DNA of 43,876 nucleotides, taken from Ignavibacteriota bacterium (GTDB lineage: Bacteria > Bacteroidota > Ignavibacteria > UBA10030 > UBA6906). Below the pieces are notes generated by a model. That model saw only the letters and a program-made list of their open reading frames with translations, was not told where the DNA came from and did no database searches. The position numbers and the translations under genes are program-made. Location of the stretch: contig PMBF01000028.1 in NCBI GenBank assembly GCA_003152875.1, positions 1,151-45,026 of the forward strand. Reading direction: 5' to 3'. Each line of letters opens with the position of its first letter. Positions within the stretch are counted from its first letter, which is position 1. This document shows, piece by piece, positions 8,194-17,900 of the stretch.

Positions 8194-8952
8194 ATGAAAC
8201 GCTGCTCGATCATCGTGGTGCTCACGCTCATCGCCTTCTCCGCCGTCGTGGCACAGGAGGACCAGATCCCACCGCCCCGGCGGGCGCATCCGCAAAAAGT
8301 CGGTGCGCTTGGAGGATTCACGACCGGCTGGCTCTTTCTTGATGCAAAGCCGATCAACAGTTTCCTCACGGGCGGGAAGGCCGGTTCTGTCAGCGAGGGA
8401 GGGGTCTTCCTGATGGGGGGCGCCGGGTCCGCCTACATCATGGTTGTGAGAAACTTCCGGGTCGGGGGTGTTGGAATGAGCGGCTCGGTCTCCAGCTCCG
8501 CGCTCGATCCCGCTACGGGTGTGAGGCGCGACGCACAGCTCAAGGCCGGCTACGGCGCCCTGACGTTCGAATATGTGGTCCCACTCATTGAACGACTCGA
8601 TCTCATCGGCGGACTCGCCCTGGGGACGGGGGGGATCGATATCATCCTGCGGAAGAGTAACGGGACCCAGAGCACGTGGAATGGCGAGCAGGCGTCTCTC
8701 GGCCTTACCGATATCTCCTCAACAGGAAACATCACGCGCACCCTCTCGGGGAAATTCTATGTCTGGATCCCGTCCGTGAACCTGGAGTATGCATTCCTTG
8801 GCTGGCTCGGGATGCGGGCCGGTGTGAGCTATGTCGGCATGTCCGGACCATCATGGAAGGTCGACGACAATTTCGACCTCTTGAATGTCCCCTCGGGGGT
8901 CAACGGGAAAGGGTGGATGATCAACCTGGGGGTTCTCGTCGGGACATTCTGA
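8194..8952 (+). CDS. secreted or outer-membrane protein of unknown function
   Basis: 252 residues with a clear signal peptide (MKRCSIIVVLTLIAFSAVVAQ, probable cleavage after AVVA). The mature part is glycine-rich with many short alternating strands (VGALGGFTTGWLFLDAK, FRVGGVGMSGSVSSSA, WLGMRAGVSYVGMSG) and ends LGVLVGTF, which suggests a small beta-barrel or a surface lipoprotein-like fold without a lipobox. I do not recognise the family. The start is firm: GGAGGA lies six bases ahead of ATG 8194. It is divergent from the DUF1207-like gene and convergent with the acyl-CoA synthetase operon. Confidence 0.75.
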   Translation: MKRCSIIVVLTLIAFSAVVAQEDQIPPPRRAHPQKVGALGGFTTGWLFLDAKPINSFLTGGKAGSVSEGGVFLMGGAGSAYIMVVRNFRVGGVGMSGSVSSSALDPATGVRRDAQLKAGYGALTFEYVVPLIERLDLIGGLALGTGGIDIILRKSNGTQSTWNGEQASLGLTDISSTGNITRTLSGKFYVWIPSVNLEYAFLGWLGMRAGVSYVGMSGPSWKVDDNFDLLNVPSGVNGKGWMINLGVLVGTF

Positions 8953-9095
8953 CTCTGCTGCGGGGTCCCCCCCCCAGGCGATGAGTGCGGATGCAGGGCG
9001 GGCAGGGGGGGACATCTCACCCCAGCCACAGAGAAACCTGGTCCGCTGGCACCGGCATCCCTGCCTCCCGCGGGAGAACGGAACGAGGAACGGTT

Positions 9096-10799
9096 TCAGT
9101 CCCCGGAGTGCTCGCTGAACTGGACCGACTTCCAGGCTCCGAAGAGGTCCCTGCAGAGGTTCCTCTGATACTTGCCCGTCGAGGTGACGGGGATGTCATC
9201 GCCGAACAGTACGACCTTGGGTGATTTGTCGAACGGGAGATGTCTCCTGCAGTGGGCGATCACCTGTTGCGCTCCCATCTCCACGCCGGGTTTCGTCTTC
9301 ACCATTGCGCCCACCTCCTCGCCGTACCAGTCGTTGTCGAACCCTACCGAGATGGCCGCTTCCACGCCGGGCATGTGCATGAGGACTTCGTCAATCTCGA
9401 AGGGCGAGATATTCACGCCTCCCCGGATGATCAGCTCCTTGAGCCTCCCCGTAATGAAGAAGAACTTCCTGCCCTGATCATCGAACCGGAAGAATCCCTC
9501 GTCGCCGCTCCGGAACCATCCATACCTGAATGTTTCGTCGTTGACCTCCGGGTTCTGGAAATAGCGCCTCATGACGTTGTGACCCCGGATCACGATCTCC
9601 CCTTTCTGCCCTTCATCGAGCTCGTTTCCTTCGGCGTCGTGGATCGCCATCTCGTTGATGGGGAGGGGGACGCCGATGGAGGGGAAGCCATGCTTGGAGA
9701 TCCAGCGACGGTGTTCCGCCGGTTCTAGTCCGATCGGGAGGAAGGAGGAATAGCACGTGGTCTCGGAGAGGCCGTACCCGTGCACGATCGGCATCTTGAA
9801 TGTCTGCTCGAACTTCGTGGCGAGTTCGCAGGTGAGGGGACCCGCGCCGCAGATCAGGTGGCGGAAGTTCACGAACTTGTACGCCTCCATGTCGAGCTTG
9901 GCATGGAGAAGGATCTGGAGAATGGTTGGAACCACGCTGGCGATGGCAACCCGTTCCGCGCTCATGCGCTCGAAGAAGCGATCGGGGTGAAAGCGCTGGT
10001 TGAGGACGACGGTGCTTCCCCCGTACAGCGGAGTCATCAGGGTCACCACGATCCCGTTCACATGATGCAGGGGAAGGACGCACATCATCGTCTCGCTGTC
10101 CGACACCTGGTGCCATTCTGCGATCGCCATGGCATCGACAAGGAGGTTGTACTGGTCCAGCACCACTCCCTTGGGGCTTCCGGTCGTGCCGGAGGTGTAC
10201 ACGACGAGCGCTTCATCGTCCAGCGACGGGGGGCGCGGCGCTTTCAGCCTGGCGGGCTGGCGGAGCAGCTCAGCCGCCAGGAATGGGAAGCCGGCCGTGA
10301 CCTTTCCGCCCACCTGAATGATCTGTCGGAGCGAAGGGATCGCCGGGCGCAGTGCCAGGATGCGGTCCATGTAGATATCGCGCACGAGAGCGAGCCGCGC
10401 CCCGGAGTCCCGAAGGACGAAGGTGATCCGCCTGTCGTCCTCCCCGGCGTTGACCGGCACCACGGCCGCGCCGATCATCCACGCAGCGAAGTACTGGACC
10501 ACAACGTCGCTGTGGTTGAACGACATGGTGGCGACGCGGTCGCCCGGCTGAATGCCGGCTGACAGGAGGACCATCGCGGTCCTGCATGCCTCCTCATGGA
10601 ATTCCCGGTAGGTATGTTCCTTCCGCTGGCCTTCGTCGCTGTAGAACACCATGAAAGGCTTGTCTTCGAACCGGTCGGCCTGCCGTGCAAGGAGGTCCGC
10701 GATGCTGGAATAGGGAACCATCGGCTCACCCGGCGGAATCCCCATGACTGTTCTCGAGCTCTCTATCCGCCCGAGGGTTTCGAGAGAAAGATCAGACAT
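9096..10799 (-). CDS. AMP-forming acyl-CoA synthetase / ligase
   Basis: 567-residue member of the ANL superfamily. It activates a carboxylic acid to the acyl-adenylate and then, most likely, to the CoA thioester. The P-loop-like motif YTSGTTGSPKGV, the A5 motif YGLSETT, the A7-A8 stretch RSGDEGFF...ITGRLKELIIRGG and the catalytic lysine in TSTGKYQRN are all present, so it should be active. I start at ATG 10799 (MSDLSLETLG); an upstream ATG at 10832 would add 11 residues without family character. It is the last gene of the tyrosine-degradation operon, 36 bases after a small ORF. The substrate is unknown; an aromatic or fatty acid linked to this pathway is only a guess. Confidence 0.88.
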   Translation of the reverse strand: MSDLSLETLGRIESSRTVMGIPPGEPMVPYSSIADLLARQADRFEDKPFMVFYSDEGQRKEHTYREFHEEACRTAMVLLSAGIQPGDRVATMSFNHSDVVVQYFAAWMIGAAVVPVNAGEDDRRITFVLRDSGARLALVRDIYMDRILALRPAIPSLRQIIQVGGKVTAGFPFLAAELLRQPARLKAPRPPSLDDEALVVYTSGTTGSPKGVVLDQYNLLVDAMAIAEWHQVSDSETMMCVLPLHHVNGIVVTLMTPLYGGSTVVLNQRFHPDRFFERMSAERVAIASVVPTILQILLHAKLDMEAYKFVNFRHLICGAGPLTCELATKFEQTFKMPIVHGYGLSETTCYSSFLPIGLEPAEHRRWISKHGFPSIGVPLPINEMAIHDAEGNELDEGQKGEIVIRGHNVMRRYFQNPEVNDETFRYGWFRSGDEGFFRFDDQGRKFFFITGRLKELIIRGGVNISPFEIDEVLMHMPGVEAAISVGFDNDWYGEEVGAMVKTKPGVEMGAQQVIAHCRRHLPFDKSPKVVLFGDDIPVTSTGKYQRNLCRDLFGAWKSVQFSEHSGD

Positions 10800-10835
10800 C
10801 ACGCAAGGACGTCGATGGTGGTACAAGGGCACTGT

Positions 10836-11087
10836 TCATGGATGGGTGATTGCCAGACGTTCGAGGATGAACCTGTCGGTGGTGCGGGAATAGACCGATC
10901 CGCTCATGCGCCCTATGGGCCGCAGGATGTCGGGGTCGATTGAGAAGTTGTCGAAGAGGGCGTCCGAGACATAGAGATGGGCGGACTTCCCGTAAGACCC
11001 CTTTCGTCCGTGCTCCTCCTCATACGTCCCCCCGGGCAGGCCTGCGTTCGCCTGCTTTGCCGTGAGTCCTTTCGTCAGAGGATACAT
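10836..11087 (-). pseudogene. 83-codon ORF: possible homogentisate dioxygenase / flavin reductase junction
   Basis: The ORF starts at ATG 11087 behind AGAAGGGG. Residues 1-39 (GLTAKQANAG, GTYEEEHGRKG, KSAHLY) resemble, from memory, the N-terminus of one homogentisate 1,2-dioxygenase subfamily (GLTARQAH.G.PEGTYEEEHGR.GFFG..SHLYH). Residues 40-83 (VSDALFDNF, IDPDILRPIGRMSGSVYSRTTDRF) resemble the extreme C-terminus of flavin-reductase-like FMN proteins (DP..L.P.GRLGG..Y.RT.D.F). Neither half has its catalytic domain. The simplest reading is an in-frame deletion, or an assembly collapse, that removed most of both genes and joined the ends near 10970. It sits exactly where hmgA would be expected, after the hydrolase gene. 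A genuine small protein remains possible. Confidence 0.45.
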
Positions 11088-11282
11088 GGTTCCCCTTCTC
11101 CGTCTGATGGTCAGCTTCCGCCTGGTTGCTGTCGTCAACGATCCCCGAAGGGGAACCGACGGTAGTGGCGATCCACACCGGCGTTCGAGATTCGGGACCC
11201 GCCGTTTGTCACCTCCCGCCCGCCTTCACCAACCTCGGCCGGTCTTGCCTGGGGGGTGGGGTCGATTCCAGGACCGTCCGAT

Positions 11283-12275
11283 TCAGGACGTCCGGGGCCT
11301 GATTACCCTGTTCCGCAGGACGCCGATCTTTTCGATCTCCAGCTCCATGACGTCGCCCGGCTGAACCCATCGGTCGAGTTCGCCCCCCGAGCCCACGATA
11401 CCTGAGCCGATGAGCTCGCCGGGGTAGATTGTCCCATCGCGCGACACGAATGCGATCATCTCCTCGAATTTCCAGTGCAGGCAAGAGGAGTTCCCTTCTG
11501 ACCAGGTCTCTCCGTTTACGCGGGCGGTCATCCGGAGGTTGTAGGGGTCGCCGATCTCGTCGGGCGTGACCATGGTGGGGCCGATAGCCGTGCACCAGTC
11601 CTTTCCCTTGGCCGGACCGAGGCGGACGCGCATTTCTTTGCGCTGCATATCGCGAGCGCTGAAGTCGTTCATGACCGTGAACCCGGCGATAAAGCGCCGG
11701 GCATCGGAGGCAGCGATGTTGCGTCCGGCCCGGCCGATCACCGCTGCGAGCTCCAGCTCATAGTCGAACTTCTCCGTGAAAGAGGGCCAGAGGACGTCCT
11801 CCTCAGGCCCGATGATGCTCTGGTGGTTCCCCCTGTCATAGACGGGGATTTCGAACCATTCCTGCGGCATCGGCTCACCGCGTTTTTCGAATCCTTTCCT
11901 GACATGGGCCTCGAATGCATAGAAGTCGCGGAGGGACGCCGGGCGCGGGAGGGGGGCCTTGAGCCTCACGGACTCTGGCGGATACACGAGCGTCTCTTCA
12001 TTCAGTCCGAGGGGTGGGGGACCGGGTCGCATCTGCCGCGAAAGTGTCTCGAGCGTGGCGCGCGCAAAACCCAGGGAGGTCTCTTCACCCTGGAGGAACT
12101 CCAGCATGGTGTCGGGGACAAGGACGTCGGCCAGAGCGTAGGGCCGGGCTTCTCCCTTGGCAGCCAGGTGCCATGCGCACGCGAAGTTCAGGTCGACGAT
12201 CCCACCCTCGACGGCGGCGCCGAGGCGGAGATGCCGTCCCAGGCTGGTCCGGACTTCAAATGTGCAGAGTCGCAT
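11283..12275 (-). CDS. fumarylacetoacetate hydrolase family protein
   Basis: 330 residues of the FAH family, which hydrolyses fumarylacetoacetate to fumarate and acetoacetate, the last step of tyrosine breakdown. The central domain carries the metal-ligand acidic residues (DYELELAAVIG) and the typical AGFTVMNDFSARDMQRKEM, GKDWCTAIGPTMVTPDE and YPGELIGSGIVGSGG motifs. The N-terminal YAFEAHVRKGFEKRG resembles fumarylacetoacetase-like hydrolases found beside hppD. It starts 14 bases after the hppD stop, so they are co-transcribed. Related family members act on other beta-diketones; the neighbourhood favours fumarylacetoacetate. Confidence 0.85.
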   Translation of the reverse strand: MRLCTFEVRTSLGRHLRLGAAVEGGIVDLNFACAWHLAAKGEARPYALADVLVPDTMLEFLQGEETSLGFARATLETLSRQMRPGPPPLGLNEETLVYPPESVRLKAPLPRPASLRDFYAFEAHVRKGFEKRGEPMPQEWFEIPVYDRGNHQSIIGPEEDVLWPSFTEKFDYELELAAVIGRAGRNIAASDARRFIAGFTVMNDFSARDMQRKEMRVRLGPAKGKDWCTAIGPTMVTPDEIGDPYNLRMTARVNGETWSEGNSSCLHWKFEEMIAFVSRDGTIYPGELIGSGIVGSGGELDRWVQPGDVMELEIEKIGVLRNRVIRPRTS

Positions 12276-12289
12276 GCGATATGTGCCTG

Positions 12290-13417
12290 CTACAGGTTGC
12301 CGCGCAGCGCCTGCTCGCGTTCGATGGCCTCGAAGAGCGCCTTGAAATTCCCCCTTCCGAAGCTCCTGCTCCCTTTTCGCTGGATGATTTCGAAGAAGAG
12401 CGTCGGGCGGTCCTCCACGGGCTTCGTGAAGATCTGGAGCATGTACCCCTCATCGTCTCGGTCGACGAGGATGCCGAGGTTTTCAAGCGTTTCCAGGGGT
12501 TCGTCGATGGCGCCGATGCGGCCGGTGAGCTCCCGGTAATAGGCCTGTGGGACGCGAAGGAATTCCACTCCCTGCGCCCGCAGGCGGTGGACCGTCTGGA
12601 CGATGTCGTTGGTTGCGCAGGCGATATGCTGGACTCCCGGACCCCGATAAAACTCAAGATACTCCTCGATCTGGGATTTTTTCCTCCCCTCCGCGGGTTC
12701 ATTGATCGGGAATTTGATCCGTCCGTTGCCGTTGGCCATGACCTTGGACATCAGGGCGCTGTATTCGGTGCTGATGTCGCGGTCGTCGAAATGCTGGAAA
12801 AGGCGGAACCCCATGACTCTTTCATAGAACGTTACCCAGGTGTTCATTTCTCCCCATCCGACGTTGCCCACGATGTGGTCGATGTGAAGCAGGCCAACCG
12901 GCTGGGCCACGCCGTCGGGTGTCGTGGAGGGGACATACCCGGGCATGAAGACGCCGCGATAGTCTTTCCGTTCGACAAAGGTGTGGATGGTCTGACCGTA
13001 GGCGGCGATGGCCGCCCGGCGGAGTTCCCCCTGCTCGTCGCTGAGAACGCTCGGTTCGATGACGCTGCGCCCTCCGCGGCGGGTCGTTTCGGCGAACGCG
13101 GATGCGGCATCGTCGACCCAGAGCGCGATATCGTGGACGCCGTCGCCGTGCATCCTCACATGTTCGGCAATGGGGCTGTCCGGGCCGAGCGCTGCGGTAA
13201 GCACAATGCGGATCTTCCCCTGCTGAAGCACATAGGAAACCCGTTCGCGGCTTCCCGTTTCAGGACCGCTGTATGCTGCCTGGGAGAATCCGAAAGCGGT
13301 TCTGTAATAATGCGCGGACTGTTTCGCGTTGCCAACATAGAACTCGACGTAGTCGGTTCCATTGATCGGGAGGAAATCAACGTCAGTCCTGTCGGAACGT
13401 GCTCTGGTCGCGGGCAT
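12290..13417 (-). CDS. hppD: 4-hydroxyphenylpyruvate dioxygenase
   Basis: 375-residue non-haem iron dioxygenase that converts 4-hydroxyphenylpyruvate to homogentisate. It has two vicinal-oxygen-chelate halves. The iron ligands are H181 (LLHIDHIVGN), H264 (GVQHIACATND) and E343 (PTLFFEIIQRKG). The signature C-terminus GRGNFKALFEAIEREQALRG is intact, so the enzyme looks functional. I chose ATG 13417 (MPATRARS) because GAGGGA lies about seven bases ahead; an upstream ATG at 13435 is less likely. It follows the aminotransferase gene by about 107 bases and is tightly followed by the FAH-family gene. Confidence 0.96.
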   Translation of the reverse strand: MPATRARSDRTDVDFLPINGTDYVEFYVGNAKQSAHYYRTAFGFSQAAYSGPETGSRERVSYVLQQGKIRIVLTAALGPDSPIAEHVRMHGDGVHDIALWVDDAASAFAETTRRGGRSVIEPSVLSDEQGELRRAAIAAYGQTIHTFVERKDYRGVFMPGYVPSTTPDGVAQPVGLLHIDHIVGNVGWGEMNTWVTFYERVMGFRLFQHFDDRDISTEYSALMSKVMANGNGRIKFPINEPAEGRKKSQIEEYLEFYRGPGVQHIACATNDIVQTVHRLRAQGVEFLRVPQAYYRELTGRIGAIDEPLETLENLGILVDRDDEGYMLQIFTKPVEDRPTLFFEIIQRKGSRSFGRGNFKALFEAIEREQALRGNL

Positions 13418-13524
13418 GGATCGATCCCTCATCACTGATTGCGGAAAACGATGAGCCAGAAGGCGGAGAAAGAGCGGATGCGGAACATGGGTATGGGGAT
13501 CTTCTTCGACGGGCCTCTGCAGGG

Positions 13525-14634
13525 CTATGCCAAAGGCCGCGCCTGTATTTCCTTAAGCCGATCGATCAGGATTTCATTTTGCCCGCGGGTACCGATGGTG
13601 ATGCGGACGCAATGAGGCAGCCCAAAGGCCCGCAAGGGCCTGATAATGACGCCTACGCGGAGCAATTGCTCATACAGCCGGTCGACGGCGTTCTCGGATT
13701 CAAGGGGGACGAAGACAAAGTTGGCTTCGGTGGGAATCACTGTGAAACCGATGTTGCGCAGCGCCGGAACAAGGAATTCCTTCCCGGCGTTGTTGATTTC
13801 AAGCGTTTCTCTAAGAAATTCGCCGTCATTCAGGGCCCCGATACCTGCGGCCTGGGCAAGCGTGGACGGTTCAAAGGGAAGCTTCACCTTCAACAGGTTG
13901 CCGATCAGAGCGTCGTGGGCGAACCCGTACCCGATCCGGATTCCCGCCAGGCCGTACGCCTTGGAGAAGGTCCGGAGTGTGATCACGTTGTCGTACCGGT
14001 AGTGCATGGAGTCGGGATACAGGGGGTTGTCCCTGGCGTATTCGAAATATGCTTCGTCAAGGATGATCAACACGTGTGCCGGAACGCGCGTCATGAACGC
14101 ATCGAATTCCGCGGTCGTGAATATCGTCCCGGTCGGATTGTTCGGGTTCGCCAGATAGATGATCTTGGTCCTCGGGGTGATTCGGGCTGCAATCGCCTCG
14201 AGATCGAACCGGAAGTCCCGGAGGGGCACGGTCACCATCGCCACCCCTCTCGATCTGGCCAACACATAGAATCCGACGAACGTTCCGGAGGAAGTGAGGA
14301 CTTCATCATCGTCGCACAGAAAGGCGCGGATGATGTTCGACATGATCCCTTCGGAGCCGCTCCCGCAGATCACATTGGTGATCTTGAGCTGGAATCGCAG
14401 GGCGAGGAGCTCGCGGAGGTCCTGGCCTCCATTGGGATAGAGGTTGAGCTCGCCGATGTGCCGCCGCAGCTCGCGGATGGCGAGCGGGGATGGCCCACGG
14501 GGGTTTTCGTTCGAAGCGAGCTTGATGATTGAGGAGAGCCCGGTTTCCCGCTGCAGTTCCGAGATGGGTTTGCCGGGTTTATACGGTTCGAGCGTTTCTA
14601 TGTAGGGGGGGACGAGCCGCACGGGTCGATGCAC
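13525..14634 (-). CDS. HisC-like class I/II aminotransferase (probably aromatic)
   Basis: 369 residues, a fold-type I PLP aminotransferase of the histidinol-phosphate aminotransferase family. KLASNENPRGPSP, YLANPNNPTGT, ILDEAYFEYA, the PLP lysine in TFSKAYGLAGIRIGY and the final R of CVRITIGTRGQN are all conserved. In HisC proper the substrate is histidinol phosphate, but many HisC homologues also take aromatic amino acids. As the first gene ahead of hppD, transamination of tyrosine to 4-hydroxyphenylpyruvate is the likelier job here; this is inference from context. The start is GTG 14634. No other histidine-biosynthesis gene is present. Confidence 0.88.
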   Translation of the reverse strand: MHRPVRLVPPYIETLEPYKPGKPISELQRETGLSSIIKLASNENPRGPSPLAIRELRRHIGELNLYPNGGQDLRELLALRFQLKITNVICGSGSEGIMSNIIRAFLCDDDEVLTSSGTFVGFYVLARSRGVAMVTVPLRDFRFDLEAIAARITPRTKIIYLANPNNPTGTIFTTAEFDAFMTRVPAHVLIILDEAYFEYARDNPLYPDSMHYRYDNVITLRTFSKAYGLAGIRIGYGFAHDALIGNLLKVKLPFEPSTLAQAAGIGALNDGEFLRETLEINNAGKEFLVPALRNIGFTVIPTEANFVFVPLESENAVDRLYEQLLRVGVIIRPLRAFGLPHCVRITIGTRGQNEILIDRLKEIQARPLA

Positions 14635-14662
14635 TAAGGGAATTTCCGCTCACAATCGATCG

Positions 14663-14691
14663 AAAGTAGGAAACGTGGAGTGGAAAAGCAA
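14663..14691 (-). promoter_or_regulatory. candidate promoter of the tyrosine-degradation operon
   Basis: On the minus strand, TTGCTT (14686-14691), 17 bases, TACTTT (14663-14668). Transcription would start near 14656, about 22 bases ahead of the GTG at 14634. Confidence 0.5.
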
Positions 14692-14696
14692 GGCGG

Positions 14697-14725
14697 TTGA
14701 CATTCGGGGATTCATTGTTTACCGT
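14697..14725 (+). promoter_or_regulatory. weak candidate promoter toward the subtilase gene
   Basis: A perfect -35 box TTGACA (14697-14702), 17 bases, then a poor -10 box TACCGT (14720-14725). It lies back to back with the minus-strand promoter at 14663-14691 and would leave a leader of about 170 bases. Confidence 0.3.
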
Positions 14726-14903
14726 CAACTGGTCTTTTCCCACTGAGAAAGCCCCTTCGCGACAATGATTCCTCTCCGGGACACCATCCGTTCCTCGACA
14801 GTCCCGTACGTGAACTATTCATTCATTGCCGCCTGCGCAGCAGTACTGGCAGTCGATACGGTTCCACTCATATCCTACTGACATCACGCCGGAGGTCGCA
14901 CCA

Positions 14904-17900
14904 TTGAGTTCATCGCTGCACGGCTGCTCTCCTCGAAGTGTATCCGGAAACACAGCACCAATCGTCCGGCGTATTGGGCTTCACGTTCTGGTCCTCCTGT
15001 TCTTCGCGAACCAGGCAGAAGCCGGCCACCTGAAGACGCAGGCGGGTCCACACCCGGATCCCCGGGACAGGGTTGTACCGGGCATTGTCATTATCAAGGT
15101 CCGTGAAGGGCTCCAGAAGGGGACGGGGCTCTCCGCGACCCTGTCGGCCCGCCTGAGCTCCCGCGGAGTCCAGCGGGTGCAGCCCGTCTTTCAGCTTCTT
15201 CCTTCATTGGCCAGGACCGGGGCGGCCCACGATGCCGTGGCGGGACTCTCGCGCATGTTCTATGGATTCATCGCCCCGGATGATGATCCGAGAGCGGCGG
15301 CCGCGCGGATCGGATCTCTGCACTCTGTGGAGTATGCTGAACCGAAATACCTGCAGACTCTCTCCGAAGCCCCGAACGATCCGATGTATGCTCTCAGACA
15401 GTCCGTCTACCTCGCACCCCTTCGCGTCGAAGACGCCTGGGCGATCGTGAAGGTGAACGGAGCCGTGACGATTGCCGACGTGGACGGGGGAACATACTGG
15501 CGGCACCAGGACCTTCTTCCAAACCTCTGGATCAACTCCGCGGAGGATATCAACCATAACGGGAAATTCGATCCGGGTCCGCCCCCGGCGGGCGACGAAG
15601 ACGGCATTGATCAGGACGGCGACGGGTTTATCGACGACGTGATAGGATGGAACTTCGCGACATCGAAAAATGACCCTCAGGGTCTTGTCTCAACGCCGGG
15701 GAGCGCGTCGCACGGCACGGCGACCGCGAGCCACTACGGCGCGGCCACGAACAACGGGATCGGGATGGCCGGGACGTCGTGGAACTGCAAGGTGATGCCG
15801 ATCAACACAGCGTCGGCAACGGTTGACGATGCCATTGAGTTCGGCTACGAGGGCATCATGTTCGCGGCGTCCCACGGGGCGCGGGTCATCAATTGCAGCT
15901 GGGGAAGGGCGGGCACCTTCTCGCAGTTCGAGCAGGACGTCGCAAGCGCCGCAACCCAGTCCGGGGCGCTGATCGTGGCATCGGCAGGCAACGACTTCCA
16001 AAGCAACAATGATGCGTTCCCTACATACCCGGCCAGCTTCAGGCAGGTGCTGACGGTGGGCGCCACCTACGGCCCCGGCGATGTCGTTGCGGATTTTTCC
16101 AATATCGGACTGTCGGTGGAGGTCTATGCTCCGGGCGTGAACATCTGGAGCGCTCTGACCGACGGGACCTATGGCAACGGGGGGAGCGGGACGTCCTATT
16201 CTTCTCCGCTCACGGCGGGACTTGCGGGACTCCTGTTCTCGCAGCATCCCACCTGGACCCCGAGGCAGGTCGCGACCCAGATCCGCGTGACCGCGGACCC
16301 GATCGACGCCCAGAATCCCTCGATCCAAGGCAATGTCGGACATGGCCGGGTGAACTTCTACCGGGCGGTGACCGAGTCGAAACCCGGACTGGAGGTTGAG
16401 TCGACTTCGATTGCCGTATCGACAGGGAAAAGCTATATCGTGACTGGCGATACCGTGCGGATCTCCGTCAGCCTGCGGAACATCCTGTCCCAGGCGGCCA
16501 CCGGCCTGCAGTTCCAGGCTGCCAGCCTGAGCGGATCCCTTCGATTGCTCTCCGGGCCTGTGTCTGTCGGCACTCTGGCTCCCGGAGCTGCGGTGGATCT
16601 TCCCCCGCTCGTGTTTGTCGCGGACACCGTGACGCGGTCGCGCGTTGTGCCGATCTCGCTCCGATGGACGTACGGCGCGTCGGAACAGGACGCTTACCCG
16701 CTCTCGGCAAAGGTCTTCGATGCACCGCCGCTCTGGGTATTGCAGGATACGCCGTCAAACCAGAACCTCTTCAGCGTGAAAGCTGTCAACAGGCTCGTGA
16801 TATGGGCGGCGGGAGGGGACGGTTCCGAGACGGCGCCTTCGGTGGTGCGCACGACGAGCGGAGGAAAACTCTGGAAGGATGTCACAGGCAATCTTGCTGG
16901 AGAGGATCTCTACTGCATCTCGGCGGTGGATTCTTTGCATGCCTGGGTGGGGACCGGAAAAGGGCACATCTACGCTACGGCCGACGGTGGAACCACGTGG
17001 AACCTCCAGTCCTATCCCGGGACACAGTCACCCTTCATCAACGGAGTCTGGTTCTTCAATCTGAACGACGGCGTGGCGCTCGGCGATCCCGTCAGAGGAG
17101 GCACCAATACCTTCATCATTCTCAAGACGGCCAACGGGGGGCAGACCTGGGCCCACGTCGCCCACGAGCCTGTCGGCGGCTCGGGAGAGGTGAGCTGGAA
17201 CAACTCCTGGTGGTGGATCGACCCGCAGCACGGGTGGTTCGGCTCCAATCAGAACAAGGTGTGGCGGTCCGTTGATGGGGGTGCCTCATGGTTGAATGCG
17301 CCGACCGGAGGGGACAACAGCGTCGGGGTTTCCTTCGGCGACGCTCTGCATGGGGTTGCGGTGCACGATGTCGGCGTTGCCTCTTACACCACGGATGGCG
17401 GGGTGACGTGGAACGCTGCTCCGCATCCCTCATCGACCCTGAATGCGGTGGCGTTTGTCCCGGGCTCGCTGGTCGCCTGGGTCATCGACGCGGTGGGGCC
17501 GTTCCGGACGACAGACGGGGGCGTTACATGGAAAGATGAGACGACGTTCCCCTTCGACGGTTCCCTGCTCCATCTCTCGGCGGCAGACTCGGGGGCAAGC
17601 TGGCTCACAACGTCGTTCGGGCAGGCACTCGTGCACCATGCCGGTCCCGACACGGGGGTTTCAATTGAACCCGCGCCCGTCCCGTTGACGTTCGCCCTCT
17701 ATCAGAATTACCCCAACCCGTTCAATCCGAAAACGCAGATCACGTTCAACCTGCCGGCCGTGGAGACAGCCCGTTTGGCGGTCTACGATATCCTCGGCCG
17801 TGAAGTGGCTGTTCTCTTCGATCAGGCAATGGGTGCCGGGCCGCATTCCGTGGTTTTCGACGGCTCCCAGATCGCCTCCGGGATCTACTTCTATCGCCTG

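Noticed and set aside
12014-13438. 474-codon plus-strand frame over hppD and part of the FAH-family gene
   Set aside because: Antisense shadow of two recognisable genes.
13399-14532. 377-codon plus-strand frame over the aminotransferase gene
   Set aside because: Antisense shadow of a HisC-like gene with all its motifs.
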